Part shown: positions 23,518 to 33,156 of the stretch, in pieces
Position numbering within the stretch: the first letter of the stretch is position 1
Layout: each line of letters begins with the position of its first letter
From: Methanospirillum hungatei
GTDB taxonomy: Archaea; Halobacteriota; Methanomicrobia; Methanomicrobiales; Methanospirillaceae
Direction of reading: 5' to 3'
Assembly: GCF_019263745.1 (NCBI RefSeq)
Contig: NZ_CP077107.1
Coordinates: 2,790,001-2,854,000, forward strand
DNA length: 64,000 bases
Notes under the pieces: generated by a model
The model's input: the letters and a program-made list of their open reading frames with translations, nothing else
Database searches by the model: none
What the model was told of the DNA's origin: nothing
Position numbers and translations under genes: made by a program

Positions 23518-25548
23518 TCAGGAAACCCTGTTTATCTCTTCAAAGAGACGACAGAATCTGTCAATTGTCTCTTCATCCAGGTTTTGTGGAGATTCACAGA
23601 TCCGATCAGAGAGCAGCTCAGCAACCCGCCAGCGTTCAAAGTGTTCTCCCTGTCTTCGCTCGACAAGATCTGCAATCTGGAATGCAATTCCCCGCTCTTC
23701 ATTTCGTTCTGCAGGACTTTTTTCTGGTACCTGACCAAGTGGCAGATCCGGGTAAATATCTTTGACACACCGATAATAGAAATCAGGAGAGAAGAGATCT
23801 TCAATCCCAGCTCCTTGACGATTACCAAATGCACTATAAAAGAGAAGACCGTTTCCTTCACTCAAATGCATGGATGGGAGTTTTTCAATTACCCCTACTG
23901 GCACATTGTTTCCTGATAAAAGCACTGCTGCAGGTTTTTTATGTGCAGTCATCATCAGGGCGAGTGGAAGTAGGTTTGCTGCTCCTCCTGCTGGTGTAAT
24001 TCTGATTTCAGGAGAAAGTCCGGGCTTTCCTCTGTTCCGAAGTGCATAATTCATTGCCTGTAACAGCCAGAGATCCAGGGTTTCTTCCACGATGAGCTGG
24101 TTGCCTCCGGAGAGGGTTTTTTCAGCAATCCGGGTGGCGAGTGCTGCCTCAAGCGGGAACAATGAGTCACGGTCAGCCGGCCATTCTGAAACAGATACTT
24201 TTGTTGTCCCTTCTGGCCCTTCATAAACTGTTCTGACCCTATCAAGATGGTCAAGATCTATCATGAATGGTGAATGGGTGGAGAAGAATATCTGGTTCTG
24301 ATGGGATATTCGCTCAAAGAATTTAACTGCATGTTGTTGTGCAGTCGGGTGGAGCTGGAGTCCGGGTTCATCAAGAAGCAGGATGCTGTCATGGTATGCA
24401 TCTCCTGATTCAACCAGGAATATCAGGTAAAATGAGAAGAAATATTGGAGCCCGGCACTTCTCTGTTCGAGTTCAATCTCTGACGGATCGAGGTCGTCTG
24501 ATACCCATACTCTGAAATAATCTCCGTCAATGTCATATCTGAACCGGATCTTTCTCTGTCCCCACCAGTCTTCAAATTTTTTTGACATTAGGTTGGATGC
24601 AGTGGAGAGGAGAATTGACCGCTCATCAACCTGTCTTCTGATGATTGGGTTGTCATCAACTGCATTTTTGTGTGAACCAAGCCGGTCAAGCTGGTCCAGG
24701 TCCAGGTTTACATGACGGAAGAGACAGTGGGTTGCACGAAGGCCTGGTGTTTCAGGGTGAGATTTGAGTGTGGCGATAAAGGTCGGAATGTGTATGGCAC
24801 TCTCAATAACGTTATACTGGTCAAAATAGACAAATTTTGGCAGATGTTCAATGATGTATCGGTTTGCTGCCATGAGACCCTCGAAGATCTCCATCTGTCT
24901 GATAAGCCGGTACATCGGTTCTGTAACCGGATTAAGGATATCATGTTGCCAGGGTTCATTCGCCCTGCTTTTAATTGCATTAATCAGGTCTGAAATATGC
25001 CGCTTCTGAATCTGCCCATCTATTGGAATTCCATTTTTTTGTTCTTCCAGAAATGCCAGCAGACCTTCTTTTATTCTTCCAAGGTCTTCTCCCTTTCCTT
25101 CTGGTGCAATCAGGTTTCTGATGTGCTCAATTGCACTTTCTATTGCATAAATCAGGTCTGGTGGAGTTACCAGGTCAACTCCGACGTCCGGGTGATATGT
25201 AATGCTGTAGGTTCCGGTATAATGCCTGGTTACCTCAACACTATGAACATCTCTGCACAGCTCAGATATCGCGGCGATATCCCGTTGCTCATCTGGAGTA
25301 AGGATAAACCTGCCTGATGCAACAGGCCAGTCTGTCCGGGTTATCTCTGCGGCATACCGTTGCCGTGGAAATTCCTTCAGGCCGTCGTATCCTTCCCCGT
25401 CTGAAGAGTTGAGTTTTGATAGTGCCCGAAAAATTGCTGATTTTCCTGATTCGTTTTTTCCAACGAATGTAGTGAGGTTCTGGACTGGAATCCATCCGGT
25501 ATCCTCTATAATTTTATAATTCTGGACCCGGAACTCGGCAAGTTGCAT
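23518..25548 (-). CDS. OLD/RecF-like ATPase with a degenerate Toprim-like region
   Basis: 676 residues. The N-terminal ABC-type ATPase has Walker A 'GKNESGKS' at residues 30-37 and a Walker B/D-loop 'LLLDEPGLQLHP' near 391, followed by 'FSTHSPFMIDLDHLDRV'. This matches the OLD endonuclease family (AAA_15/AAA_21). The region after residue 480 corresponds to the Toprim nuclease of OLD proteins, but the acidic pattern is altered: 'VEETLD' where VEGxxD is usual and 'LLSGNN' where a DxD motif is usual. It may be an ATPase without nuclease activity. No gajB-like or reverse-transcriptase partner is adjacent. A defence or DNA-repair role is likely. Confidence 0.75.
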   Translation of the reverse strand: MQLAEFRVQNYKIIEDTGWIPVQNLTTFVGKNESGKSAIFRALSKLNSSDGEGYDGLKEFPRQRYAAEITRTDWPVASGRFILTPDEQRDIAAISELCRDVHSVEVTRHYTGTYSITYHPDVGVDLVTPPDLIYAIESAIEHIRNLIAPEGKGEDLGRIKEGLLAFLEEQKNGIPIDGQIQKRHISDLINAIKSRANEPWQHDILNPVTEPMYRLIRQMEIFEGLMAANRYIIEHLPKFVYFDQYNVIESAIHIPTFIATLKSHPETPGLRATHCLFRHVNLDLDQLDRLGSHKNAVDDNPIIRRQVDERSILLSTASNLMSKKFEDWWGQRKIRFRYDIDGDYFRVWVSDDLDPSEIELEQRSAGLQYFFSFYLIFLVESGDAYHDSILLLDEPGLQLHPTAQQHAVKFFERISHQNQIFFSTHSPFMIDLDHLDRVRTVYEGPEGTTKVSVSEWPADRDSLFPLEAALATRIAEKTLSGGNQLIVEETLDLWLLQAMNYALRNRGKPGLSPEIRITPAGGAANLLPLALMMTAHKKPAAVLLSGNNVPVGVIEKLPSMHLSEGNGLLFYSAFGNRQGAGIEDLFSPDFYYRCVKDIYPDLPLGQVPEKSPAERNEERGIAFQIADLVERRQGEHFERWRVAELLSDRICESPQNLDEETIDRFCRLFEEINRVS

Positions 25549-26002
25549 AGGATATCTCTCGATTTGTTATCCTATAAATGTTCTTGGGTGGTTATTCATA
25601 AGATAGGTTAAAAATAACGGCTGATCGTGTTGATTTCATTGATTTTGATAAAAGTATCTTCTATCAAATCACCCAGATAGCGGCAGACAGGTAATGTAGG
25701 CGATTAACAAAAATCCGTGTACCCGGGCTTTATATTCGATGAAGTCTTACAAAATCAATGCTAAAACATACCTAAAGTCATGGTATATACAAAATGAAGG
25801 CAGTGAGGTATCCGGGTATCATGGTGGATACCTCCTCTGTGAAGTCTCCCATATTCTGGTACAGTCGAAAGCTCAGATTTCAATGAACAGGTATCTGGCC
25901 GCCGACTCATGCACCACACGATTTCATATCGGATTGGCACTATAAATGGTTTCTCTTTTCTTTCTAAAAAATGAACAAAGATTTTCTGTAAATCACTGGC
26001 AA
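25549..26002. other. 454-base non-coding stretch with inverted repeats
   Basis: The region lies between the thymidylate synthase stop and the OLD ATPase start. Two inverted repeats stand out: GATTTTGATA / TATCAAATC at 25641-25670 (one bulge), and a perfect 9-bp GAGGTATCC / GGATACCTC at 25805-25834 with a 12-base loop. A 68-codon ORF at 25739-25945 overlaps the second repeat but has no ribosome site or recognisable protein, so I do not call it. The region could hold the OLD promoter and a small RNA. Confidence 0.4.
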
Positions 26003-26860
26003 TTATCGCTTTTGGAAAGATTGAAACAGTTCTCCGGTTTTTATCTTCTCTAAAAAGAGGTTTAATTCAAGTTGGTCCCGGTGGAAGTACATATGGGCTG
26101 ATATGCTGATGGTTTCAAGCCATCCGGTCGTGATATCGTTGCCATTTCCTTTTCTTTTCTGGTTAACCTGGTCACAGATATATTTTTGAAGATGTGCAAG
26201 ACCGTATGCATTCTGACCCCAAGCAGAAAGCATGTCATTGCTTCGAAACAGACAAATCAGATTCAAATGATTCTTTTTATCGATTAATCCCTGAACAATC
26301 TGAAGACAGGGAGGTTCATCAGCAGTAACATCCCTAACCGGAAACCAGGTTATTGCGATTGCCCGCCTGCTTTCAGGATTGGAAACCAGTCGATTGATAA
26401 TACTTTTCTCAATCTGATCGATACCACCATAGTTCCCGTCACCTTTCCAGGTCAGGTTACCGCATGCGCTGGCCGGAACATATCCGAGTTTTCGAAATAT
26501 CCCGTCGATGGCTTTTTTTATAGTACTTCCTGATGAAAAACCGATTTCAACCTCCGGTGCCGGATAATCCCGCAGACGGTTTCCATAGGTATATACAGCA
26601 TCGGTTCCGTCATTGCGGCGCGGTGTGATGGTGTATAATGATGCCTGGTACTGTTCTGAAAATTTTTCTCCAAACAGACTGGCCCCTGATCGCATCGGTT
26701 CTGAAAATGGCTCATCTACATGAATGCAGATCGGCTCTTCCGGATCCCAGGTGTATTCTCCATCTTCAGTAACCCGTACCTGACCTTCACACCGTTTGGC
26801 TATCTCCCGTATTACCTCCTCATGAGCCTGTCCTATGCTTCGTTTTCTGATCAGTATCAT
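26003..26860 (-). CDS. thyA: Archaeal-type thymidylate synthase
   Basis: 285 residues of the thymidylate synthase/dCMP hydroxymethylase superfamily. The catalytic cysteine is in 'EPPCLQIVQG' near residue 195, followed by the phosphate- and folate-binding 'FRSNDMLSAWGQNAYGL' and the C-terminal 'ISISAHMYFHRD'. These match thymidylate synthases that methylate dUMP. Archaeal forms may use a methanopterin cofactor instead of folate. A dCMP-hydroxymethylase activity cannot be excluded. GAGGAT precedes ATG 26860. The upstream Cache protein gene ends 24 bases away on the same strand. Confidence 0.85.
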   Translation of the reverse strand: MILIRKRSIGQAHEEVIREIAKRCEGQVRVTEDGEYTWDPEEPICIHVDEPFSEPMRSGASLFGEKFSEQYQASLYTITPRRNDGTDAVYTYGNRLRDYPAPEVEIGFSSGSTIKKAIDGIFRKLGYVPASACGNLTWKGDGNYGGIDQIEKSIINRLVSNPESRRAIAITWFPVRDVTADEPPCLQIVQGLIDKKNHLNLICLFRSNDMLSAWGQNAYGLAHLQKYICDQVNQKRKGNGNDITTGWLETISISAHMYFHRDQLELNLFLEKIKTGELFQSFQKR

Positions 26861-26884
26861 GGCTATATCCTCATGGTCTAGTTA

Positions 26885-27385
26885 TTACTGGCCGGATGTC
26901 TGGTACTGGGCAGTACAGATCCACCAGCTGCCATCAACATCCATGATAAACCAGAATGCACCGGTTGCAGGATCAGTATACAGGCCACCGCCAGTGGTTG
27001 CCATATCCCGCATCATTCTTACCTGGCCTGCATCATAGTCATCCTTGATGAATTTGGAACCAACCTCTCCAGGTACTTTCATGTTGGCTAAGAGGGTTCC
27101 ATCCATGTCGTAGGCAATGACATATCTGCCCTTTGTGCTGAATTGTCCTGACGGGTTAGAAAATTCTGTGATTGCCTTTTCTTTACCATTTTCAAGAGCG
27201 AATTCACGTGCAGCAAATGCCAGGTTCATAAGTTCTTCCTGGGGGGAGATGTGAATTAGGCTCGTTGTATTTGTTTGGTTGACATCTGGCGAACTATTTG
27301 TCACAGACTGGTTATCAGCAGATACCATACATACTGTAACGAGTGCCAGGATAATGGATAACAACACGTAATTCCACAACTTCAT
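26885..27385 (-). CDS. Secreted single Cache-domain protein
   Basis: 166 residues. An N-terminal signal peptide ('VLLSIILALVTVCMVSA') is followed by a short Asn/Thr-rich linker and one Cache-type sensor domain: 'REFALENGKEKAITEFSNP' then 'YVIAYDMDGTLLAN' then 'GGGLYTDPATGAFWFIMDVD'. Such free-standing Cache proteins bind small ligands outside the cell. No kinase or chemotaxis domain is attached. It sits upstream of thyA and downstream of a TPR protein gene on the same strand. Confidence 0.8.
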   Translation of the reverse strand: MKLWNYVLLSIILALVTVCMVSADNQSVTNSSPDVNQTNTTSLIHISPQEELMNLAFAAREFALENGKEKAITEFSNPSGQFSTKGRYVIAYDMDGTLLANMKVPGEVGSKFIKDDYDAGQVRMMRDMATTGGGLYTDPATGAFWFIMDVDGSWWICTAQYQTSGQ

Positions 27386-27482
27386 TGTAGATATGTTTTA
27401 AGACCGCAAGGTATGTGATTTTTTGTATTTTTTCAGGCGATATTGATAACCGGGTACCAAAAAAGAAATGATATGGATAGTG

Positions 27483-28109
27483 CTACATCAAACTAATTGC
27501 TTCATTTTTACCTTCTTCTGCTTCGGTAAGCCCTGGATCAAGAATGAGTGCTGTATCATATGAACTAACTGCCTCATCATACCGACCAAGAGCCGCTAAT
27601 GCAATACCACGGTTCAACCAGCCCCGTGCATAATCAGGTTCCAGGATGGTTGCCTGATCCGCTGATTCCAGTGCTTCTTCATACCGTTCGGCTAAGTTTA
27701 AGCACCATGCCAGGTTACTGTAAGCTTTTCCATACTCTGGATCAATCTTAATTGCTTCGTCAAACATGGCGACTGCTTCGTCATATTGTTCAAGATATGT
27801 GAGCACATTACCCTTATTATTCCAGGCTTTTTTATATGTGGGATCTAGAGAAATAGCCATGTCATACTGTTCTATTGCTTCTTCATATCTGCCAAGACTT
27901 TTCAGGGTTTTCCCTTTTCCGTTTAATGCCTCCAGATTATCAGGATCGAGGGCTAATGCCTTGTCCAGAATAATGAGAGCCTCATTGTACTTATCCGCAT
28001 CATAGAGGGCATTCCCCTCTGCTGCAAGTTCATCTGCGGTTTCTCCTGCTACTGGCAGTGCACAACAGACAAAAAAACACAGAATTGCGATGTATATAGA
28101 TTTCATCAT
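27483..28109 (-). CDS. Secreted TPR-repeat protein
   Basis: 208 residues from ATG 28109, supported by CGGAG ten bases upstream; longer readings would begin before this site. A signal peptide ('IYIAILCFFVCCALPVAG') precedes five tetratricopeptide repeats of 34 residues with the usual pattern, for example 'AEGNALYDADKYNEALIILD' and 'AWNNKGNVLTYLEQYDEAVA'. TPRs mediate protein contacts, and here they would act outside the membrane. It is divergent from the large histidine kinase gene. Confidence 0.85.
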   Translation of the reverse strand: MMKSIYIAILCFFVCCALPVAGETADELAAEGNALYDADKYNEALIILDKALALDPDNLEALNGKGKTLKSLGRYEEAIEQYDMAISLDPTYKKAWNNKGNVLTYLEQYDEAVAMFDEAIKIDPEYGKAYSNLAWCLNLAERYEEALESADQATILEPDYARGWLNRGIALAALGRYDEAVSSYDTALILDPGLTEAEEGKNEAISLM

Positions 28110-28223
28110 TGCTATCATTCTCCGTACGACGTTATCAGGTACCCGGTGAGTGTTCAAGAGTCTGGCCGTACTTTGATATAACCGGGTATCGTACCACACT
28201 ATCAGGTATACTAGTCAGGTTCC

Positions 28224-31184
28224 TTGATGATATCAGTTCTGTATGTTGATGATGACGAGTCCTTTTGTGGATTTTTTAAGATATATCTCCAGAAAATGGG
28301 AGATTTTTCTGTCACCACCGTACGGTATGGTCATCAGGCTCTTGATATGATCCTTGATGGCTCATATGACATCGTAGTTTCTGATTACCAGATGCCAGGT
28401 ATGACCGGTCTGGATCTTCTCAGAGCCTACCGGAAAAAAGGGGTAAAAATTCCATTTATTCTCTTTACAGGCAAAGGTAGGGAAGAGGTGGTCATAGAAG
28501 CAATCAACGAGGGTGCTGCTTTTTATCTTCAAAAAGGTGGTGATCAATCATCACTTTTTGCCGAGCTTGCTCATAAAATCAGGCAGGCTGTCCACGCCGA
28601 AGAAGCGCAGCGGGCACTTTTAGAGAATGAAGAAAAATTCAGACTTCTTTTTGAAACTGCCCGTGATGGAATCATTCTCATATCGGATTGGTTTATTCGT
28701 GATTGTAACAACCATGCAGCATTGATGTTTCATCTGGACCGAAGTCGTCTTCTGGATTCTGATTTTTTCTTACTGGCACCTGAAATACAGCCAGATGGGG
28801 AATTAACCCGGGAAAAGGCAGAAATTGTTTTTAAAGAAGCCTATCGTGCCGGGGGTGCTTTTGTTACCTGGAAGTTTTCGCGTCTTGATGGAACTGAATT
28901 TGATGCTGAGATGAGTATTAGCAGGCTTGACATCAAGGGGAGGGTTCTTTTTCAGGCAATAATTCGGGATATTACTGAACGGCTGCTTTCTGAAAAAGAA
29001 CTGGGGCAACGAAACGCTGATCTGCATACTGCTTACCAGGAACTCATGGCATCAGGAGAAGAACTGAAACGTAAAGTGGAGGAGTTACGCCTCTCTAAAA
29101 GTAAGGTCCGGGAAAGTGAAAAAAGATATAAAGATCTTGCTGACCTTCTCCCTGAAGGAGTTTTTGAATGTTCTCTTGATGGAACTATTACGTATGTGAA
29201 TCATCAGGCTTTTACGATGTTCGGATTTGATCCTGCTCAGGGATTGAATAATATCTCTGTTTTTCGTTTTATCATTCCAGAGGATCATGAACAGGCAAAG
29301 GAGATCATCACCCAGGTTTTACATGGGAATCCATCAAAGCCTCATGAATACATTGGAGTCCGTTTGGATGGATCAACGTTTCCGATAATCATCCATTCGG
29401 CACCTGCTGTTGTGAACGGAACCGTTGTTGGCCTGCGTGGAGTGATCATTGACATTTCCATGAGGAAACAGGCTGAAGATGCCATTCGGGAATCAAAACA
29501 ACAACTTGCTGATGTAATTGACTTTTTCCCTGATGCAACTGTGGTCATTAATAAGGCTGGCGAAGTTATCTTCTGGAACCGGGCAATTGCCAAGATGACC
29601 GGAATTGATGCCAGGGATATCCTCGGAAAAAGTAATTATGAGTATTCCCTGCCTTTTTACATGGTGCGGCGGCCGATTCTTGTTGATTATGCCCTGCATC
29701 CTGAACTGATTCCAAAAAAAGAATATGCCTTTATCAGACAGGAAGGCGATGTCATCATTGGGGAGTCATATATTCCAGGCCTTGGATCTGGAACGACATA
29801 CTTTTGGGGGGTTGCTTCCCCGCTCCGAAATGCTGATGGTGATATTTTTGGAGCTATTGAATGCATTCGTGACATCACCGGGAGAAAAGAGGCTGAAGAG
29901 GCATTAAAAAAATCACGGGAGGAACTGGAGAAACTGGTAAATGAACGAACCCGGGAGCTTGTGGATGTAAATTTAGCTCTTCGGGAGAGTGAATCTCGGT
30001 ACCGGACACTGGTTGATCTTTCTCCTGATGCTATTTTTGTTCATAATGGTATTGAGATATTGTATTCAAATCCAGCTGGAGTCAGACTGTTTGGAGGAGA
30101 AACTGAAGAGGACATTCTTGGACGTGATCCATTCTTGTATGTACATCCAGATTTTTTACCCCTTGTGAAGAAACGAATAGAAACCTCATTATCTGGATTA
30201 GATTCAAATTTACCCCAGGAAGAAGTTTTTTTAGGTTCTCATGGGGAACACCTTCAGGTGGAAGTTTCCTCACGGCCAATCAGGTACCGGGGGGATCCTG
30301 CTGTTCTGGTTGTTGCACGGGATATCAGGGCACGTAAAAAAGCGGAGAAACAACTTCGTGAATATGCCCGTGTTCTGGAAGATAAAAACCATGAACTTGA
30401 CTTTTTGACGAATCGGCTCATTAGTATGAACCGTGACCTGGATGATCGTGTCAGGGAACGGACAGATGAGATTAACCGGCTATTGCGTCAGAAAGATGAT
30501 TTCATCAACCAACTTGGTCATGATCTGAAAACCCCCCTGACACCTCTGATCGCTCTCCTGCCATCTCTGTTGCATGAAGAAGAAGATCCAGATAAAAGGA
30601 TATTATATAGTGTTCTTCTCCGGTCAGTTTATTCAATCAGGGAACAGACCGATAAGATCCTGACACTTGCCCGGTTAAGTCGCCAGGATGGTGTGGTTGA
30701 GTATGAAATGATTCATCCGGTCATCCTTATCAGGCAGGCAGTGGAGAAAAATTGGCTCTTTATAAAACAGAAAAAGCTGGATATCGAGATTCTTGTTCCT
30801 GATGATCTGGTAGTCAGATTTTCAGCGAGGGATGCTTCCTCTGTTTTTGATAATCTTATTAGTAACGCGATAAAATACACCGGAAATGGAGGAAATATTC
30901 GCATTTATTCGGTCACAGATGAAAATGCTGCGATTATCACCGTAGAGGATACCGGAATTGGGCTGACTCAGGAAGAAGCAGTTCATGTTTTTGATGAATT
31001 TTACATGGTCGACCGTTCACGTCATGATCGACAGTCGTCAGGTCTTGGTCTTGCCATTGTCAAGAGGGTAATGGAATGTTATGGTGGAAAAGTCTGGGTT
31101 GAAAGTGATGGGCCGGGTCATGGATCCCGGTTTATGATCTGTCTTCCCATCACCAGAGACGGGTGTTGTAATCTTAATCCTTAA
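28224..31184 (+). CDS. Hybrid REC-PAS-PAS-PAS-PAS histidine kinase
   Basis: 986 residues, no membrane segments, so cytoplasmic. Order: receiver domain (residues 1-125; acidic triad in 'YVDDDES', phospho-acceptor Asp in 'IVVSDYQMPGMTG'), four PAS sensor domains (about 140-260, 300-420, 425-555, 590-710), a coiled coil, the HisKA helix with 'LGHDLKTPLTPLI' near 755, and an HATPase domain with 'NLISNAIKYTG', 'VEDTGIGL' and 'SSGLGLAIVKRV'. A receiver in front of PAS and kinase is common in Methanomicrobiales. It means the kinase is probably itself phosphorylated by another kinase. The signal is unknown. Confidence 0.92.
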   Translation: MMISVLYVDDDESFCGFFKIYLQKMGDFSVTTVRYGHQALDMILDGSYDIVVSDYQMPGMTGLDLLRAYRKKGVKIPFILFTGKGREEVVIEAINEGAAFYLQKGGDQSSLFAELAHKIRQAVHAEEAQRALLENEEKFRLLFETARDGIILISDWFIRDCNNHAALMFHLDRSRLLDSDFFLLAPEIQPDGELTREKAEIVFKEAYRAGGAFVTWKFSRLDGTEFDAEMSISRLDIKGRVLFQAIIRDITERLLSEKELGQRNADLHTAYQELMASGEELKRKVEELRLSKSKVRESEKRYKDLADLLPEGVFECSLDGTITYVNHQAFTMFGFDPAQGLNNISVFRFIIPEDHEQAKEIITQVLHGNPSKPHEYIGVRLDGSTFPIIIHSAPAVVNGTVVGLRGVIIDISMRKQAEDAIRESKQQLADVIDFFPDATVVINKAGEVIFWNRAIAKMTGIDARDILGKSNYEYSLPFYMVRRPILVDYALHPELIPKKEYAFIRQEGDVIIGESYIPGLGSGTTYFWGVASPLRNADGDIFGAIECIRDITGRKEAEEALKKSREELEKLVNERTRELVDVNLALRESESRYRTLVDLSPDAIFVHNGIEILYSNPAGVRLFGGETEEDILGRDPFLYVHPDFLPLVKKRIETSLSGLDSNLPQEEVFLGSHGEHLQVEVSSRPIRYRGDPAVLVVARDIRARKKAEKQLREYARVLEDKNHELDFLTNRLISMNRDLDDRVRERTDEINRLLRQKDDFINQLGHDLKTPLTPLIALLPSLLHEEEDPDKRILYSVLLRSVYSIREQTDKILTLARLSRQDGVVEYEMIHPVILIRQAVEKNWLFIKQKKLDIEILVPDDLVVRFSARDASSVFDNLISNAIKYTGNGGNIRIYSVTDENAAIITVEDTGIGLTQEEAVHVFDEFYMVDRSRHDRQSSGLGLAIVKRVMECYGGKVWVESDGPGHGSRFMICLPITRDGCCNLNP

Positions 31185-31201
31185 TATGTGGTTGGACCTG
31201 G

Positions 31202-31984
31202 TTATCCTTTCAGGCTTTGGACAAATGCGGTAACCGCCGGGATGAGTGAATCAGGATCCTGTAATCTTCCTTCAATCGTTTTGACGAGGGCTGATCCGAC
31301 AATTACTGCATCTGCACCTGCTTTACCCCATTCCATCACTTGTGTTCTGTCTGATATTCCAAATCCGGGAGCAACAGGTATATTACTCTGTTTTTTAATT
31401 TCAGAGAGTAACTCACGTGCCTGTGGATCTGTTGCCTGTCTGACTCCGGTCACGCCAAGGGCTGCAACAAGATAGATAAAGCCACTTTTAACGGTGAGAA
31501 TTTTAAAAAGCCGCTCCTTTGATGTAGTGGTACTGACCATCATTACCGGAGCAATTCCTGCCTTTTCCGCTGCTATGATAAATGAAGCTGCTTCTTCATA
31601 AGGAAGATCTGCAACAACAACTGCGTCGATACCGGCATCGGCAGCATCCTGGTAAAATGATTGAATACCCCGTTGCAAGATGAGGTTTGTATATGTCAGA
31701 ACCACCAGAGGTATTTCTGAATCCTTCCTGATGTCCCTGACCAGATCAAAGAACCGGTCAGTGTTCATACCTGATTCCAAAGCTCGTTGATCAGCCTGCT
31801 GAATGACCGGACCATCAGCGACAGGGTCTGAAAAGGGGAGTCCGAGTTCGATTATGTCTGCTCCTCCTTTCTCAAGTGCTTTGATTATTTCACGACTTAT
31901 TGAATAATCGGGGTCTCCTGCAACGGTGAAGGTCATGAGGAGTTCCCGTTTTCTATTTTGGAATGCTTTTGAGAGTCGGTTCAT
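31202..31984 (-). CDS. trpA: Tryptophan synthase, alpha subunit
   Basis: 260 residues, full length. It cleaves indole-3-glycerol phosphate to indole and glyceraldehyde 3-phosphate, and the indole passes to TrpB through a tunnel. Motifs: '[17 protein letters not shown]' with the catalytic glutamate and aspartate, '[11 protein letters not shown]', and '[10 protein letters not shown]'. The ATG overlaps the trpB stop as ATGA. It is the last gene of trpEGDCFBA and converges with the histidine kinase gene 17 bases away. Confidence 0.95.
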   Translation of the reverse strand: MNRLSKAFQNRKRELLMTFTVAGDPDYSISREIIKALEKGGADIIELGLPFSDPVADGPVIQQADQRALESGMNTDRFFDLVRDIRKDSEIPLVVLTYTNLILQRGIQSFYQDAADAGIDAVVVADLPYEEAASFIIAAEKAGIAPVMMVSTTTSKERLFKILTVKSGFIYLVAALGVTGVRQATDPQARELLSEIKKQSNIPVAPGFGISDRTQVMEWGKAGADAVIVGSALVKTIEGRLQDPDSLIPAVTAFVQSLKG

Positions 31985-33156
31985 GCTGCACCTCTCATAT
32001 ATCTCAGAACGGTTTCAACATCCTTGTCTCCCCGTCCGGAAAGATTTATTATCAGGAGTGCGTCCTTTGATAATTTAGGTCCTATTTTTCTCGCAAAGGC
32101 GATGGCATGTGATGATTCAAGGGCCGGAACAATACCTTCTGTCCGGGACAAGTACAGGAATGCCTCAAGTGCTTCGGTATCGGTAATGGCTGTGTACGTG
32201 ATCCTTTTTGAGTCCTTATACATGGCATGTTCTGGCCCGACTCCCGGGTAATCCAGGCCTGCTGATATGGAATGTGACTCTATGATCTGCCCGTATGAAT
32301 CCTGCAGGAGGTATGAATAGTTCCCATGAAGAACACCCGGTCTTCCACCACATAAGGAAGCACCATGTTTTTTGTCAAGTCCTTCTCCACCTGCCTCAAC
32401 CCCATACATCGTGACTGAGGCATCGTCGATGAACGGATGGAATATCCCCATTGCATTTGAACCTCCACCGATGCAGGCAATAATGATATCCGGGAGTCTT
32501 CCCTGCACTGAGAGGATCTGCTCTCGTGTCTCATCTCCGATCACCCGTTGCAAATCCCTGACCAGTACCGGGTATGGATGAGGGCCTGCAACGGTTCCTA
32601 TCAGGTAATGGGTATCCCTTACTCGTGCAACCCAGTCACGGAGAGCTTCATTCATTGCATCTTTCAGCGTTCGTGTTCCTGATGTGACTGGAATTACCCG
32701 TGCACCCATCATGTTCATCCTCGCCACATTCAGGGCCTGACGGGCAATGTCCACTTCTCCCATGAAGACGTCCACTTCCAGTCCGAGGACAGCTCCTGCA
32801 ATGGCTGTAGCAACTCCGTGCTGACCTGCTCCAGTCTCCGCGATCAGCCTTTTTTTGCCCATATGTTTTGCAAGTAATGCTTGTCCAAGGGCATTGTTGA
32901 GCTTGTGTGCCCCGGAATGAAGGAGATCCTCCCGTTTTAGATATACGGTGCATCCAAGGTCTTTGGACATATTCCTACATAGGGTAAGAGGAGTTTTTCT
33001 CCCTGCATACGTTGTCAGGTATTCCTGGAATTCTTTTTGAAATGCAGGATTTGGGAATATATTGAGGTATGCTGATTCAAGTTCTTCAAGTGCAACCATA
33101 AGGGTTTCCGGAACAAAACATCCTCCATATTCTCCAAATCTGGTGTTAAGCTCCAT
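31981..33156 (-). CDS. trpB: Tryptophan synthase, beta subunit
   Basis: 391 residues of the TrpB1 type. It joins indole and serine with pyridoxal phosphate. The PLP lysine is in '[17 protein letters not shown]', and the glycine-rich phosphate loop is '[10 protein letters not shown]'. N-terminal '[14 protein letters not shown]' is typical. It overlaps trpF by 11 bases upstream and trpA by 4 bases downstream. Confidence 0.95.
   Translation of the reverse strand: MELNTRFGEYGGCFVPETLMVALEELESAYLNIFPNPAFQKEFQEYLTTYAGRKTPLTLCRNMSKDLGCTVYLKREDLLHSGAHKLNNALGQALLAKHMGKKRLIAETGAGQHGVATAIAGAVLGLEVDVFMGEVDIARQALNVARMNMMGARVIPVTSGTRTLKDAMNEALRDWVARVRDTHYLIGTVAGPHPYPVLVRDLQRVIGDETREQILSVQGRLPDIIIACIGGGSNAMGIFHPFIDDASVTMYGVEAGGEGLDKKHGASLCGGRPGVLHGNYSYLLQDSYGQIIESHSISAGLDYPGVGPEHAMYKDSKRITYTAITDTEALEAFLYLSRTEGIVPALESSHAIAFARKIGPKLSKDALLIINLSGRGDKDVETVLRYMRGAA

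Noticed and set aside
25739-25945. 68-codon plus-strand ORF
   Set aside because: No ribosome site, no recognisable protein pattern, and it spans a perfect hairpin; more likely non-coding.
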